From Acidobacteriota bacterium (GTDB lineage Bacteria; Acidobacteriota; Terriglobia; Bryobacterales; Bryobacteraceae): a stretch of DNA of 7,259 nt. The position numbers and the translations under genes are program-made. The DNA is taken from contig VFZQ01000261.1 of the NCBI GenBank assembly GCA_016871135.1, positions 1 to 7,259 on the forward strand, written 5' to 3'. Position 1 is the first letter of the stretch. Each line of letters begins with the position of its first letter. Below are positions 1-6,130 of this stretch, one piece after another. Under the pieces are notes generated by a model that did not search any database, had not been told where the DNA came from, and saw only the letters and a list, made by a program, of their open reading frames with translations.

Positions 1-1
1 C

Positions 2-1402
2 ATTCGGACGACGACACCTGGCGCCGATTTGGATTTGTATGTGCCCGAAGGGTCGGCTCCGGTGGTGTCGGGAGGATCGGTGGTGGCAGACTATCGCTCG
101 GAGTCGGACTCGGGCGATGAGACGATTGTCATTACTCCGACATCGACGCCGGCACTGCGCTCCGGCACGTACTTCATCGCTCTGGGATTGTTCACACCGA
201 ACGTACGCGTCCAAGGGACGATCATGGCAACGATCAACACCGGCCAAGGAGGTAATGCGGTCGCACAACCGTTGCTGGTGGGGGTGCAGCAGGCGTTCCG
301 TTTGGCGTCCGTGAATTCGGCATCGCTAATTCTGGATCCGTCGTTCCGGGTAACGGTGCCGCAGGGCGCGACGCGGATGCGCGTCGAAGTGCGAACGGTC
401 ACGCCGCGCGCCGACGTCGATTTGTTCGTGCGGTACGAACAGGCGCCGGTGGTGTCTGGCGGGAGCATCGTGTCCGATCACCGTTCGACGGGAGACACAG
501 GCGACGAGGATCTCGATATCCGGCCGACATCGACGCCGCCCCTTCGCGCGGGCACCTACTACATCAATCTCGGGCTGTTCACATCAGGCATTGATGTGCA
601 GGGCTTCGTGACCGTGTTTATCGATTCGGCGGCGCCGCCTCCGCAACGTGCGGTGGAGTTGAGTTCGGGTGTTCCAGCGCCCTTCACCTACGCACCGGTG
701 ACACAGCCAACGCTTCATGCGGGCAACGCGGGATTCCGGATCTCCGTGCCACAAGGAGCGACATCGATGACGGTGCGCTTGAACACGACGACGCTGGCCG
801 CGGATCTCGACTTGTATGTGCGGCGCGGGACGGATGTCGATTTGGCGGGCGACAACCTGGTGGCCGATTACTACTCGGAAGGTTCGACCGGTAACGAGGT
901 AATCACGGTAACGCGTACGTCGAATCCGCCGCTGGAGCCGGGCGTGTATTTCATCGCGATCGGCAACTTCGCGCGGAACGTGCAGGTGAACGGGACGGTA
1001 ACGGCGACGATCGAACGAGGGACGACAGCGCCGCCGACGGGACAGACGCGGACGTTGTCTTTGAACGACTCGATACGGTATGAGGTCGGGCCCGTGGCGA
1101 CGCCGACGCTGTTCTCGGGATCGAATGCGATTCGACTGGATGTGGCGAGCGTGTCGAAAATGGAAATCGTATTGACGACGGATCAGGAGGGCGTCGATAC
1201 GGATTTATACGTGCGTTACGGTGCTCCCCCGGCGGTCCAGAACGGGAACGTCGTGGCGGACTTCCGATCGGCGGGCGTTGGAGGCAGTGAGCGCGTGACG
1301 ATTCAGCCGGGGGCGAATTCGCCGCTGCGGTCGGGGACTTACTACGTTGCGATCGGGCTGTTCTCAACGGGCGCACAAGCGACGGGCACGGTCTCGGCGG
1401 TC
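2..1402 (+). repeat. Four tandem ~390-bp PPC-like modules within the coding region
   Basis: Approximate units are nt 2-238 (partial), 272-625, 653-1012 and 1049-1402. The anchor tetrapeptide DLYV/DLFV recurs at intervals of 129, 130 and 131 residues, and the G-T-Y strand recurs at the same intervals. Similarity is clear at protein level but diverged at DNA level, so this is an old internal duplication and not a recent expansion. Units are joined by short linkers, some rich in Pro, Thr and Gly. Confidence 0.85.
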
Positions 1403-1516
1403 GACCAATCGGCGAGCGATATACCGAAGCGGATGCGGTTGGAGCGGTTCGAAAAATCGGCGTGGCCGGTGGATGGGCTGCCTTTGCTCAAGGAGAAAAA
1501 ACCGTGGCGAGAGTAG
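2..1516 (+). CDS. Secreted/surface protein with tandem PPC-like beta modules (5' end outside window)
   Basis: The frame is open from the left edge, and the residues before the first possible start (TTG at 29) already match the repeat, so the true start lies upstream. The visible protein is about 504 residues with four copies, the first partial, of a ~130-residue module. Each copy has a D-x-D-L-(Y/F)-V strand (nt 32-43, 419-430, 809-820, 1202-1213) and ends with a G-(T/V)-Y-(F/Y)-(I/V)-x-(L/I)-G-x-F strand and a short T-x-T/A-x-I strand. This is the layout of bacterial pre-peptidase C-terminal (PPC) domains, which are extracellular jelly-roll folds found in or beside secreted proteases. A basic tail of about 37 residues (from nt 1403) follows the last module; it shows no sorting motif and no membrane helix. 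The missing N-terminus may hold a signal peptide and perhaps a catalytic domain; that is inference. The stop overlaps the next gene by 13 nt. Confidence 0.88.
   Translation: MRTTTPGADLDLYVPEGSAPVVSGGSVVADYRSESDSGDETIVITPTSTPALRSGTYFIALGLFTPNVRVQGTIMATINTGQGGNAVAQPLLVGVQQAFRLASVNSASLILDPSFRVTVPQGATRMRVEVRTVTPRADVDLFVRYEQAPVVSGGSIVSDHRSTGDTGDEDLDIRPTSTPPLRAGTYYINLGLFTSGIDVQGFVTVFIDSAAPPPQRAVELSSGVPAPFTYAPVTQPTLHAGNAGFRISVPQGATSMTVRLNTTTLAADLDLYVRRGTDVDLAGDNLVADYYSEGSTGNEVITVTRTSNPPLEPGVYFIAIGNFARNVQVNGTVTATIERGTTAPPTGQTRTLSLNDSIRYEVGPVATPTLFSGSNAIRLDVASVSKMEIVLTTDQEGVDTDLYVRYGAPPAVQNGNVVADFRSAGVGGSERVTIQPGANSPLRSGTYYVAIGLFSTGAQATGTVSAVDQSASDIPKRMRLERFEKSAWPVDGLPLLKEKKPWRE
1490..1495 (+). promoter_or_regulatory. 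Ribosome binding site AAGGAG fixing the GTG start at 1504
   Basis: AAGGAG lies 8 nt before GTG 1504, inside the 3' end of the upstream coding region. It picks the GTG over the in-frame ATG at 1462 of the longest open frame, which would give a poor, non-hydrophobic N-terminus. The 13-nt overlap with the upstream stop suggests translational coupling. Confidence 0.75.
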
Positions 1517-1923
1517 CGATGTTTCTAGCCGCCTGCGGCCTCGCGGCGCAGACGGTGAAATTCGGCCCGCTGACCGAGAAGGAGCGGTCGGTCGGTCCGA
1601 AGCCTGGAGTGCGGGCGGCCGGCGTGCACAGGGCAGTTTCTTCCAAGATGCTTGGCAAGGGAAAGTGGAAGGATGGCGTGTGGCGGCTGCGGATCATTTC
1701 GAAGGGGGCCAAGGGGCTGCGACTGCATGTGACGGGATTTGTCGATGGGAAACTCTCGGTGCGCGGGGCAGGAGCGGCTCAGTCGTTCGCGGCGAAGGGG
1801 CCGAATGGGGATGGGGATTTTTGGACGGGCGTTGTGGATGGGGAGAGTGTCTGGGTGGAGTATTTGGGCTCCAAGCGGGCGGGGCCGCCGATAGGGATCG
1901 CGGTGGTTTCGCATTTGTGGTGA
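1504..1923 (+). CDS. Small secreted protein resembling a protease N-terminal extension, no catalytic domain
   Basis: The protein has 139 residues from GTG. The N-terminus (M-A-R, then a hydrophobic run to about residue 15, then A-A-Q at 14-16) looks like a short Sec signal peptide cleaved near residue 16. The mature part is about 120 residues, probably beta-rich, with a G-L-R-L-H-V-T-G strand (71-78) and a G-D-x-F-W-T-x-x-V-x-G-E-x-V-W-V-E-Y segment (about 104-120), and it ends S-H-L-W (136-139). From memory, this pattern resembles the region before the catalytic domain in secreted trypsin/lysyl-endopeptidase-like proteins of Acidobacteriota; this is recall, not a search result. No His-Asp-Ser triad or GDSGG motif is present, and the frame stops where a protease domain would be expected. 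It could be an accessory or inhibitor-like protein, or a remnant of a longer gene. An L-A-A-C at 8-11 looks like a lipobox but sits very early. Confidence 0.72.
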   Translation: MARVAMFLAACGLAAQTVKFGPLTEKERSVGPKPGVRAAGVHRAVSSKMLGKGKWKDGVWRLRIISKGAKGLRLHVTGFVDGKLSVRGAGAAQSFAAKGPNGDGDFWTGVVDGESVWVEYLGSKRAGPPIGIAVVSHLW

Positions 1924-2078
1924 GGCAGCTCAGCATTTGTCCGGCTCAGCATCGACATCATAGGCACGAGCAAGAGAAGGATTCGTACGCCGATTTGAGT
2001 CTCGACGTCGAACGAGAATAAGATGCCGCGCAGTGGATCGAGGGACTGATCGCGGATGCGATGGAGAATTGAGAACTC
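1924..2078. other. Convergent intergenic gap with no clear terminator
   Basis: This 155-nt gap lies between the plus-strand pair and the minus-strand three-gene unit. It contains a 9-bp direct repeat GCTCAGCAT at 1928-1936 and 1944-1952, a 10-bp palindrome TCGACGTCGA at 2002-2011, and a 5-bp stem (2049-2053 with 2058-2062) that could fold on either strand. None is followed by a T tract, so I call no intrinsic terminator. I see no convincing gene here. Confidence 0.5.
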
Positions 2079-3158
2079 CTACGCGCCCGTGATTTCCTTG
2101 AGCAACTTGAAGAACCCCTTCTTGCGCTCGGAGTTGATGCCCCAGTTGACGGGAGGGCACTGGTAGCCATCGGCGTAGTCGCTATTGCCAGGATCGAAGT
2201 AGCCCCAGGAGCAGTATTCGTTCACCGCGTTGACGAAGTTGTTTTCGGGCTTATCGAAGTCGAAGTGATCGTCCTCGTTGAAGAGTACGGGCATGGGGCG
2301 GTAGCCTTCGACCTTGCGCGTTTCGCGCACCATCTCGGTGATGCGCTTGGGGTCCGTCACGCCGTTGCCGTGGATGAGAATGAAGTCCGACGTTTTGACG
2401 ACGTTGGGCAGCGGGATGGACCGGCCGCCGTAGCTGGTGCCGACCAACAGACGCCGGCCACCCTTAGTCATGCCGCGCACGGTTTCGATCAACTCGTGGA
2501 TGCGGTCCTGCTTGAGGATGGCGTGATCGTAGGCGGGGATGTTGCACTCGTTGTTCACCTCGACGAGCACGTTGCGATAGTTCTTGTCGAGCAACCACTG
2601 GGTGGCGTTGACGACGCCGCGTTTGACGGCGGATTCGTCCTTCACGCGCTGGTCCTGACCAAAGTAGTAGTAGCCGACGATGGCGACCATGCCGAGCGCG
2701 TCGGCGCGGTCGAGAATCCGTTCCAGGCGCGCCATGTAGTCGGGGCGGAGCGAACCGTCCTCGGCGATCGCGCTGTTGTTCCACGGTTGTGATTTTGAAT
2801 AGCCTTCGGGGCTGCCGCCTTGCAGGTTGATGGTGAAGGCGAGCAGGCCGTGTTTGCGCCAGAGCGGCATGGCGGCGATGAACTCGTTCGTGTTGCGATT
2901 GGCGTCCCACTTCTTGGTATCTGGGTAAGCCCAGCGTACGGCAGTTTCTGGGTTGATGTCGTCGTAGATGCCTTGCACGACGCGCGAGTTCATCAGCAGG
3001 CCTTCGATCTTCTTGCCCTTCCAGGAGCGACCTTGATAGGTCGGCTTGCCATTGATGAAGAACATGTCACCTCGGATGGAGACCGAGGTCTTCGGTTTCT
3101 TGACAGCGGCGAAGAGTGGCGTGGCAAACAGCGACGCGAGGTCACGGCGGCGGATCAT
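2079..3158 (-). CDS. Tat-exported TIM-barrel glycoside hydrolase-like protein (clan GH-A style)
   Basis: The protein has 359 residues from ATG. It starts M-I-R-R-R-D-L followed by a short hydrophobic run to about residue 18, a twin-arginine signal. The body looks like a (beta/alpha)8 glycosidase: an early F-F-I-N-G-K-P segment (33-39), a strand ending V-G-Y-Y-Y-F (161-166), V-E-V-N-N-E-C-N (199-206) fitting the beta-4 Asn-Glu acid/base pair (Glu204), and P-V-L-F-N-E-D-D (290-297) fitting the beta-7 nucleophile (Glu295). Placement in clan GH-A (GH5-like or a relative) rests on these two glutamates and their strands; the exact family and substrate are unknown. The open frame runs upstream to 4031, but that part overlaps the glycosyltransferase in another frame and is arginine-rich shadow. 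The ATG is 11 nt after the glycosyltransferase stop and has no clear ribosome binding site, so coupling to the upstream gene is likely. The C-terminus holds two cysteines, Cys316 and Cys334. Confidence 0.83.
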   Translation of the reverse strand: MIRRRDLASLFATPLFAAVKKPKTSVSIRGDMFFINGKPTYQGRSWKGKKIEGLLMNSRVVQGIYDDINPETAVRWAYPDTKKWDANRNTNEFIAAMPLWRKHGLLAFTINLQGGSPEGYSKSQPWNNSAIAEDGSLRPDYMARLERILDRADALGMVAIVGYYYFGQDQRVKDESAVKRGVVNATQWLLDKNYRNVLVEVNNECNIPAYDHAILKQDRIHELIETVRGMTKGGRRLLVGTSYGGRSIPLPNVVKTSDFILIHGNGVTDPKRITEMVRETRKVEGYRPMPVLFNEDDHFDFDKPENNFVNAVNEYCSWGYFDPGNSDYADGYQCPPVNWGINSERKKGFFKLLKEITGA

Positions 3159-3169
3159 GTCGTTTAAGT

Positions 3170-4234
3170 TTATCGGAAACGGCGATGGGCTTCCCGATAA
3201 ACGGCGAGCGTTTCGCGAGCAGTGCGCTCCCAGGAGAATTCCCGGGCGCGTTCGAGGCCTTTCGCTTTTAGCGACTCGCGAAGCGCGGCGTTTTCGATGA
3301 CGCGCGTCATTGCGCCGATCCAAGCTTCGGTATCTGTCGCCGGCGCGTGGAGCGCGGCGCCGCCGGCGACTTCGACAACCGACTCGTCCTCCGAAGTGAT
3401 GACAGGCGCGCCGCACTGCATAGCCTCGACGATGGGCAGGCCGAATCCTTCGTAGAACGTCGGGTAGACGGCGGCGAGAGCGCCGGAGTAGAGCGCGGGC
3501 AGTTGGGCCTCGTCGACAGCGCCAAGGAGTTCGAGGCCTTCGGAAGGCTCGATGCGAGGGCCGTCTTCCCGGCGTTTGCCGGCGATCACAAGGCGCACCG
3601 GATGGCGCTTCTTGACTTCGCGCCACGCTTCGACGAGCAGAGGCAGATTCTTGCGCGGCTCGATCGCGCCGACGTAAAGAAAATACGGCTCGGTGGGTGC
3701 TTGAACATCCACGGGCTGAAAAGTCTTTGCGGCGGCGAGAGGCACGGCGACGACGCGAGCCGGATCGAGCGAAAAGTGTTTGATCGCCTGGCGGCGCACG
3801 GCTTCGCTGAGCGTGAGCACCATCGTTGCCAGACCGAGGCGAAGCAGAATCGGCGTGCGCTGGCGGACGCGATCGGCGGTGGAATGCCACTCGGGATTGA
3901 GCCATGGCGATAGATCGTTGATCGACATGACGCTGGCTGCGACGGGCAAATACGGAACCGAAAACTCCGTGCCGTGAAACACGTCGATGCGGTGGCGGCG
4001 AAGGGCGATCGGGAGACCGGCAAGCCACCATCTTTTTTCGAGCGCCGAGTTGCGGGGACCGATGGCGCCGCGGACCGGTTGATCGGTGAAGAGCGAAAAT
4101 TCATCGGCGCCGCCGAGCGATTGCAACGCCGCATGGAGTTCGCGAACGTAGCGAGGCACGCCGCCCGTGGGCGAGATGAGCGGCGTGGCGTCGAGACCGA
4201 TTCGCACGTTGCGGTTAGCTTCCGGCGATGGCAC
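3170..4234 (-). CDS. Family 4-type (GT-B) glycosyltransferase
   Basis: The protein has 354 residues from GTG 4234. It transfers a sugar from a nucleotide-activated donor, in the cytoplasm or at the inner face of the membrane. N-terminal half: R-I-G-L-D-A-T-P-L (11-19) and G-G-V-P-R-Y (24-29), the acceptor-side Rossmann start typical of this family, then H-G-T-E (87-90). C-terminal half: V-G-A-I-E-P-R-K-N-L (188-197), where Arg194 and Lys195 sit at the usual donor-phosphate site, and Y-E-G-F-G-L-P-I-V-E (261-270), the E-x7-E signature with Glu262 and Glu270. There is no signal peptide or membrane helix. The donor and acceptor cannot be read from sequence. The start is uncertain: GTG 4207 would give the common M-R-I-G-L-D N-terminus and sit 7 nt after the sulfatase stop, with a weak GGAAG about 11 nt upstream; GTG 4234 overlaps the sulfatase by 20 nt. 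Either way the genes are tightly coupled. Confidence 0.93.
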   Translation of the reverse strand: MPSPEANRNVRIGLDATPLISPTGGVPRYVRELHAALQSLGGADEFSLFTDQPVRGAIGPRNSALEKRWWLAGLPIALRRHRIDVFHGTEFSVPYLPVAASVMSINDLSPWLNPEWHSTADRVRQRTPILLRLGLATMVLTLSEAVRRQAIKHFSLDPARVVAVPLAAAKTFQPVDVQAPTEPYFLYVGAIEPRKNLPLLVEAWREVKKRHPVRLVIAGKRREDGPRIEPSEGLELLGAVDEAQLPALYSGALAAVYPTFYEGFGLPIVEAMQCGAPVITSEDESVVEVAGGAALHAPATDTEAWIGAMTRVIENAALRESLKAKGLERAREFSWERTARETLAVYREAHRRFR

Positions 4235-6005
4235 GTATCAGCGGTCCAAAGGTTCCGCCGCCGCGCTGCGGCATGCCCTCGACCTTGATGGGAAGTTGCT
4301 TCACCTTGGCGCGGACGGAGGCGTTGCGCGGACCGAGAGCGTCGAGCGAGTTCAAGGCGAGCATGGCGACGTAGACGCCGTGTTTGGACATGTCGCCGAG
4401 GGCGGCGAGAATTTCGGCAGCCGCGGCAGCTTCCTCGGCACTGCCATAGCGGCCGACAGCTTCGGCCGCGATGGCGCGTACGGAAGGCGAATCGTCCGCT
4501 CTCATGAGCGCGGCGAGTCCGGTGGTCTTTTTGCGGATGAGTAAACCCATGGCAGCCCAGTAACGAACGGCGGAGTCGGCGTCCGTCAAGCCGGCGGCGA
4601 GTTGCGCGTCGACGCCGTCTTTCATGGAGGCGGCGAGGTCGGCCATGGGTTTGATCTTCTTGACGTCGTAGCTGGAACGAACGGGATTGTGAAGCTCGAC
4701 TTCTGGGAGGAAGCCGCGATCGTTGGTGGAGACGATCCATTCGTCGACGGCGGCGCGGAGGCGGGCGGTGATGGCGGGTTGCCGCGAAGCGATGTCGTTG
4801 ACTTCGTCGCGGTCGTTGTCGAGATCGAACAACTCTTCGTGTGGTTTAGTCTGCCAGAAACGGCTCTGCGCGGCGTTGAGTTTTCCTTCGTCGTAGAGTC
4901 TTTTCCAGACGGCAGTGGTCGGCGTTTGGAACATGTAGGCGACGTGCTCTCCGTAAACACGGTGGGGCATGTAGTGACGCACGTAAACGTAGCGGCCGTC
5001 GAATGCGGACCGAACCATGTCGTAGCGTTCGTCCATGCGACCGCGGAATCCGAAGACATGGCGGCGAGGTTTGTCGGCTCCGACAAACGCCACGCCTTGT
5101 TGGAATTTCGGCCGGGGAGCACCGGCGAGCGATAGTACGGTGGGCGCGAGATCAACAAACGAGACGAGACGGTTGGTGACGGCGCCGGCTTTGTACTCCG
5201 GCGGGCGTAACGCACGGAACTTTTCGGGCACATGGAGAATAAGCGGCACGCGAAGCCCCGAGTTAAGAGGCCAACGCTTGCTGCGCGGCATGCCGCTTCC
5301 ATGATCGGAGTAGAAAAACACGATCGTGTCGTCGGCGAGTCCGTCGTCCTGCAACTGCTTCAGAATGCCGCCGGCCCAGGTGTCCATGACCTCAATGTTG
5401 TCGTAGTATTGCGCCCAGTCCTGCCGAACTTCGGGAGTGTCGGGATGGTAAGCGGGAACACGAACGCCTTCAAACGAGTGCCTCCACTCGTGGGGACGTG
5501 TGCGGATCTGGCTTTCGTGCGTGCCGATGTGATTGAAGACGGAAAAGAACGGCTGGCCGGCGCGGCGCTTGCGCCAGTGGGCGCGCGGGCTGCTTTCGTC
5601 CCAGACCTTGCCGGTGTGAGGAACGTTGTAGTCTTCCTTGGAATTGTTGCTGGTGTAGTAGCCGGCCTCTCGCAGAATTTGTGGGAACATCTTGCGGCCT
5701 TCGCCCATGGGCACTTCGCTACGCATGTGTTCGGCGCCGAGCGACGGTGGGTACATGCCGCTGATGATCGTTGTGCGGGCGGGCGCACAGACCGGAGCGT
5801 TGGACCAACAGCACATGTAGCGAAGGCCCTTTTGCGAGAGTACATCGATCGAAGGGGTCCTGGCGAAGGAGTCGCCATAGCAGCCCAGGTTGGGGCTCAT
5901 GTCCTCGCAGGTGATCCACAGAATATTGGGCTTGGGCGCGGGTTGCGCCGATGCGACGGCGCCGAGGGCTGTCCACAAAAATTGGCGTCTGCGAAGGCTT
6001 GTCAC
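4215..6005 (-). CDS. Tat-exported Cys-type sulfatase with C-terminal HEAT-like repeats
   Basis: The protein has 596 residues from GTG, which has GGGAG 6 nt upstream. It hydrolyses sulfate esters, probably on a glycan, outside the cytoplasm. The N-terminus L-R-R-R-Q-F-L-W-T-A-L-G-A-V-A-S-A is a twin-arginine signal, likely cleaved near residue 20. The type I sulfatase core follows: N-I-L-W-I-T-C-E-D (27-35), an E-D variant of the usual Asp-Asp metal pair; C-A-P-A-R (73-77), where Cys73 is the residue converted to formylglycine; N-H-I-G-T-H-E-S (158-165); S-D-H-G (233-236) with metal ligands Asp234 and His235; a nearby Lys243; and S-G-L-R-V-P (249-254). Past about residue 460 comes an Ala/Leu-rich helical tail resembling HEAT repeats (about 465-490, 496-521, 524-558), which would act as a binding scaffold. 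The frame stays open to 6224 upstream, but that part crosses the intergenic region and the divergent gene. It is the first gene of the three-gene unit. Substrate not determined. Confidence 0.96.
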   Translation of the reverse strand: MTSLRRRQFLWTALGAVASAQPAPKPNILWITCEDMSPNLGCYGDSFARTPSIDVLSQKGLRYMCCWSNAPVCAPARTTIISGMYPPSLGAEHMRSEVPMGEGRKMFPQILREAGYYTSNNSKEDYNVPHTGKVWDESSPRAHWRKRRAGQPFFSVFNHIGTHESQIRTRPHEWRHSFEGVRVPAYHPDTPEVRQDWAQYYDNIEVMDTWAGGILKQLQDDGLADDTIVFFYSDHGSGMPRSKRWPLNSGLRVPLILHVPEKFRALRPPEYKAGAVTNRLVSFVDLAPTVLSLAGAPRPKFQQGVAFVGADKPRRHVFGFRGRMDERYDMVRSAFDGRYVYVRHYMPHRVYGEHVAYMFQTPTTAVWKRLYDEGKLNAAQSRFWQTKPHEELFDLDNDRDEVNDIASRQPAITARLRAAVDEWIVSTNDRGFLPEVELHNPVRSSYDVKKIKPMADLAASMKDGVDAQLAAGLTDADSAVRYWAAMGLLIRKKTTGLAALMRADDSPSVRAIAAEAVGRYGSAEEAAAAAEILAALGDMSKHGVYVAMLALNSLDALGPRNASVRAKVKQLPIKVEGMPQRGGGTFGPLIRAIAGS

Positions 6006-6011
6006 GATTGG

Positions 6012-6016
6012 CTCCC
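6012..6016 (-). promoter_or_regulatory. Ribosome binding site GGGAG of the sulfatase
   Basis: On the minus strand GGGAG lies 6 nt before GTG 6005 and decides the start. It directly abuts the 3' arm of the inverted repeat at 6017-6050, so a hairpin there could affect ribosome access. Confidence 0.72.
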
Positions 6017-6050
6017 GGCCGTCACTACTTAGTGGGTTAAACTGACGGCC
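6017..6050. promoter_or_regulatory. Perfect 8-bp inverted repeat in the divergent intergenic region
   Basis: GGCCGTCA (6017-6024) and TGACGGCC (6043-6050) are perfect reverse complements separated by 18 nt. Within the same stretch CACTA (6023-6027) and TAGTG (6030-6034) form a second, smaller inverted repeat that shares 2 nt with the first arm. The element sits between the sulfatase ribosome binding site and the plus-strand TATAAT. It may be a two-half-site operator for a dimeric regulator (centres 26 bp apart) or a leader-RNA hairpin of the sulfatase message. The symmetry is seen directly; the function is inferred. Confidence 0.5.
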
Positions 6051-6061
6051 TCTGGCTAGTC

Positions 6062-6067
6062 TATAAT
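6062..6067 (+). promoter_or_regulatory. Consensus -10 box TATAAT for the PEGA-domain gene
   Basis: TATAAT matches the primary sigma-factor -10 consensus and is conspicuous in this GC-rich DNA. The -35 is poor: TTAAAC at 6037-6042 is 19 nt away, and CTGACG at 6042-6047 is only 14 nt away. The predicted transcript start is around 6074, giving a leader of roughly 55 nt before TTG 6131. I see no equally good box for the sulfatase on the other strand; TATAGA (minus strand, over the same bases) is a weak candidate and would make the promoters overlap. Confidence 0.5.
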
Positions 6068-6116
6068 CATCGGTGAGATCGACGCGCACGAAAAATCCAT
6101 CCTTCGGCGTGAGCCA

Positions 6117-6121
6117 GGGAG
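6117..6121 (+). promoter_or_regulatory. Ribosome binding site GGGAG before the TTG start at 6131
   Basis: GGGAG, within a longer AGGGAGAG, lies 9 nt before TTG 6131. An in-frame TGA at 6110-6112 limits how far upstream the gene can start, and no ATG or GTG lies between it and the TTG, so this site decides the start. Confidence 0.68.
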
Positions 6122-6130
6122 AGAAACAAA

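Noticed and set aside
1525..1536. Possible lipobox L-A-A-C in the small secreted protein
   Set aside because: The cysteine would be residue 11, leaving too short a signal; a Sec signal cleaved after A-A-Q fits better.
1347..2021. Plus-strand open frame of 224 residues spanning the PPC end and the small secreted gene
   Set aside because: It is Gly/Arg/Trp-rich and overlaps two better supported genes.
2049..2062. Possible terminator hairpin ATCGC-GGAT-GCGAT in the convergent gap
   Set aside because: The stem is only 5 bp and no T tract follows on either strand.
2265..2792. Plus-strand open frame of 175 residues opposite the glycosidase-like gene
   Set aside because: It is a Val/Asp/Ala-rich mirror of the real gene on the other strand, with no motif of its own.
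3159..4031. Upstream extension of the glycosidase-like frame to give a 650-residue protein
   Set aside because: The added part is arginine/serine-rich shadow of the glycosyltransferase, and an ATG with a Tat signal begins at 3158.
3586..4740. Long minus-strand open frame of 384 residues
   Set aside because: It overlaps the sulfatase and glycosyltransferase in another frame, and its composition is Arg/Ser/Pro-rich, typical of a GC-rich shadow.
5232..6032. Plus-strand open frame of 266 residues opposite the sulfatase
   Set aside because: It is antisense to a gene with clear catalytic motifs and has no recognisable domain; it reflects codon bias.
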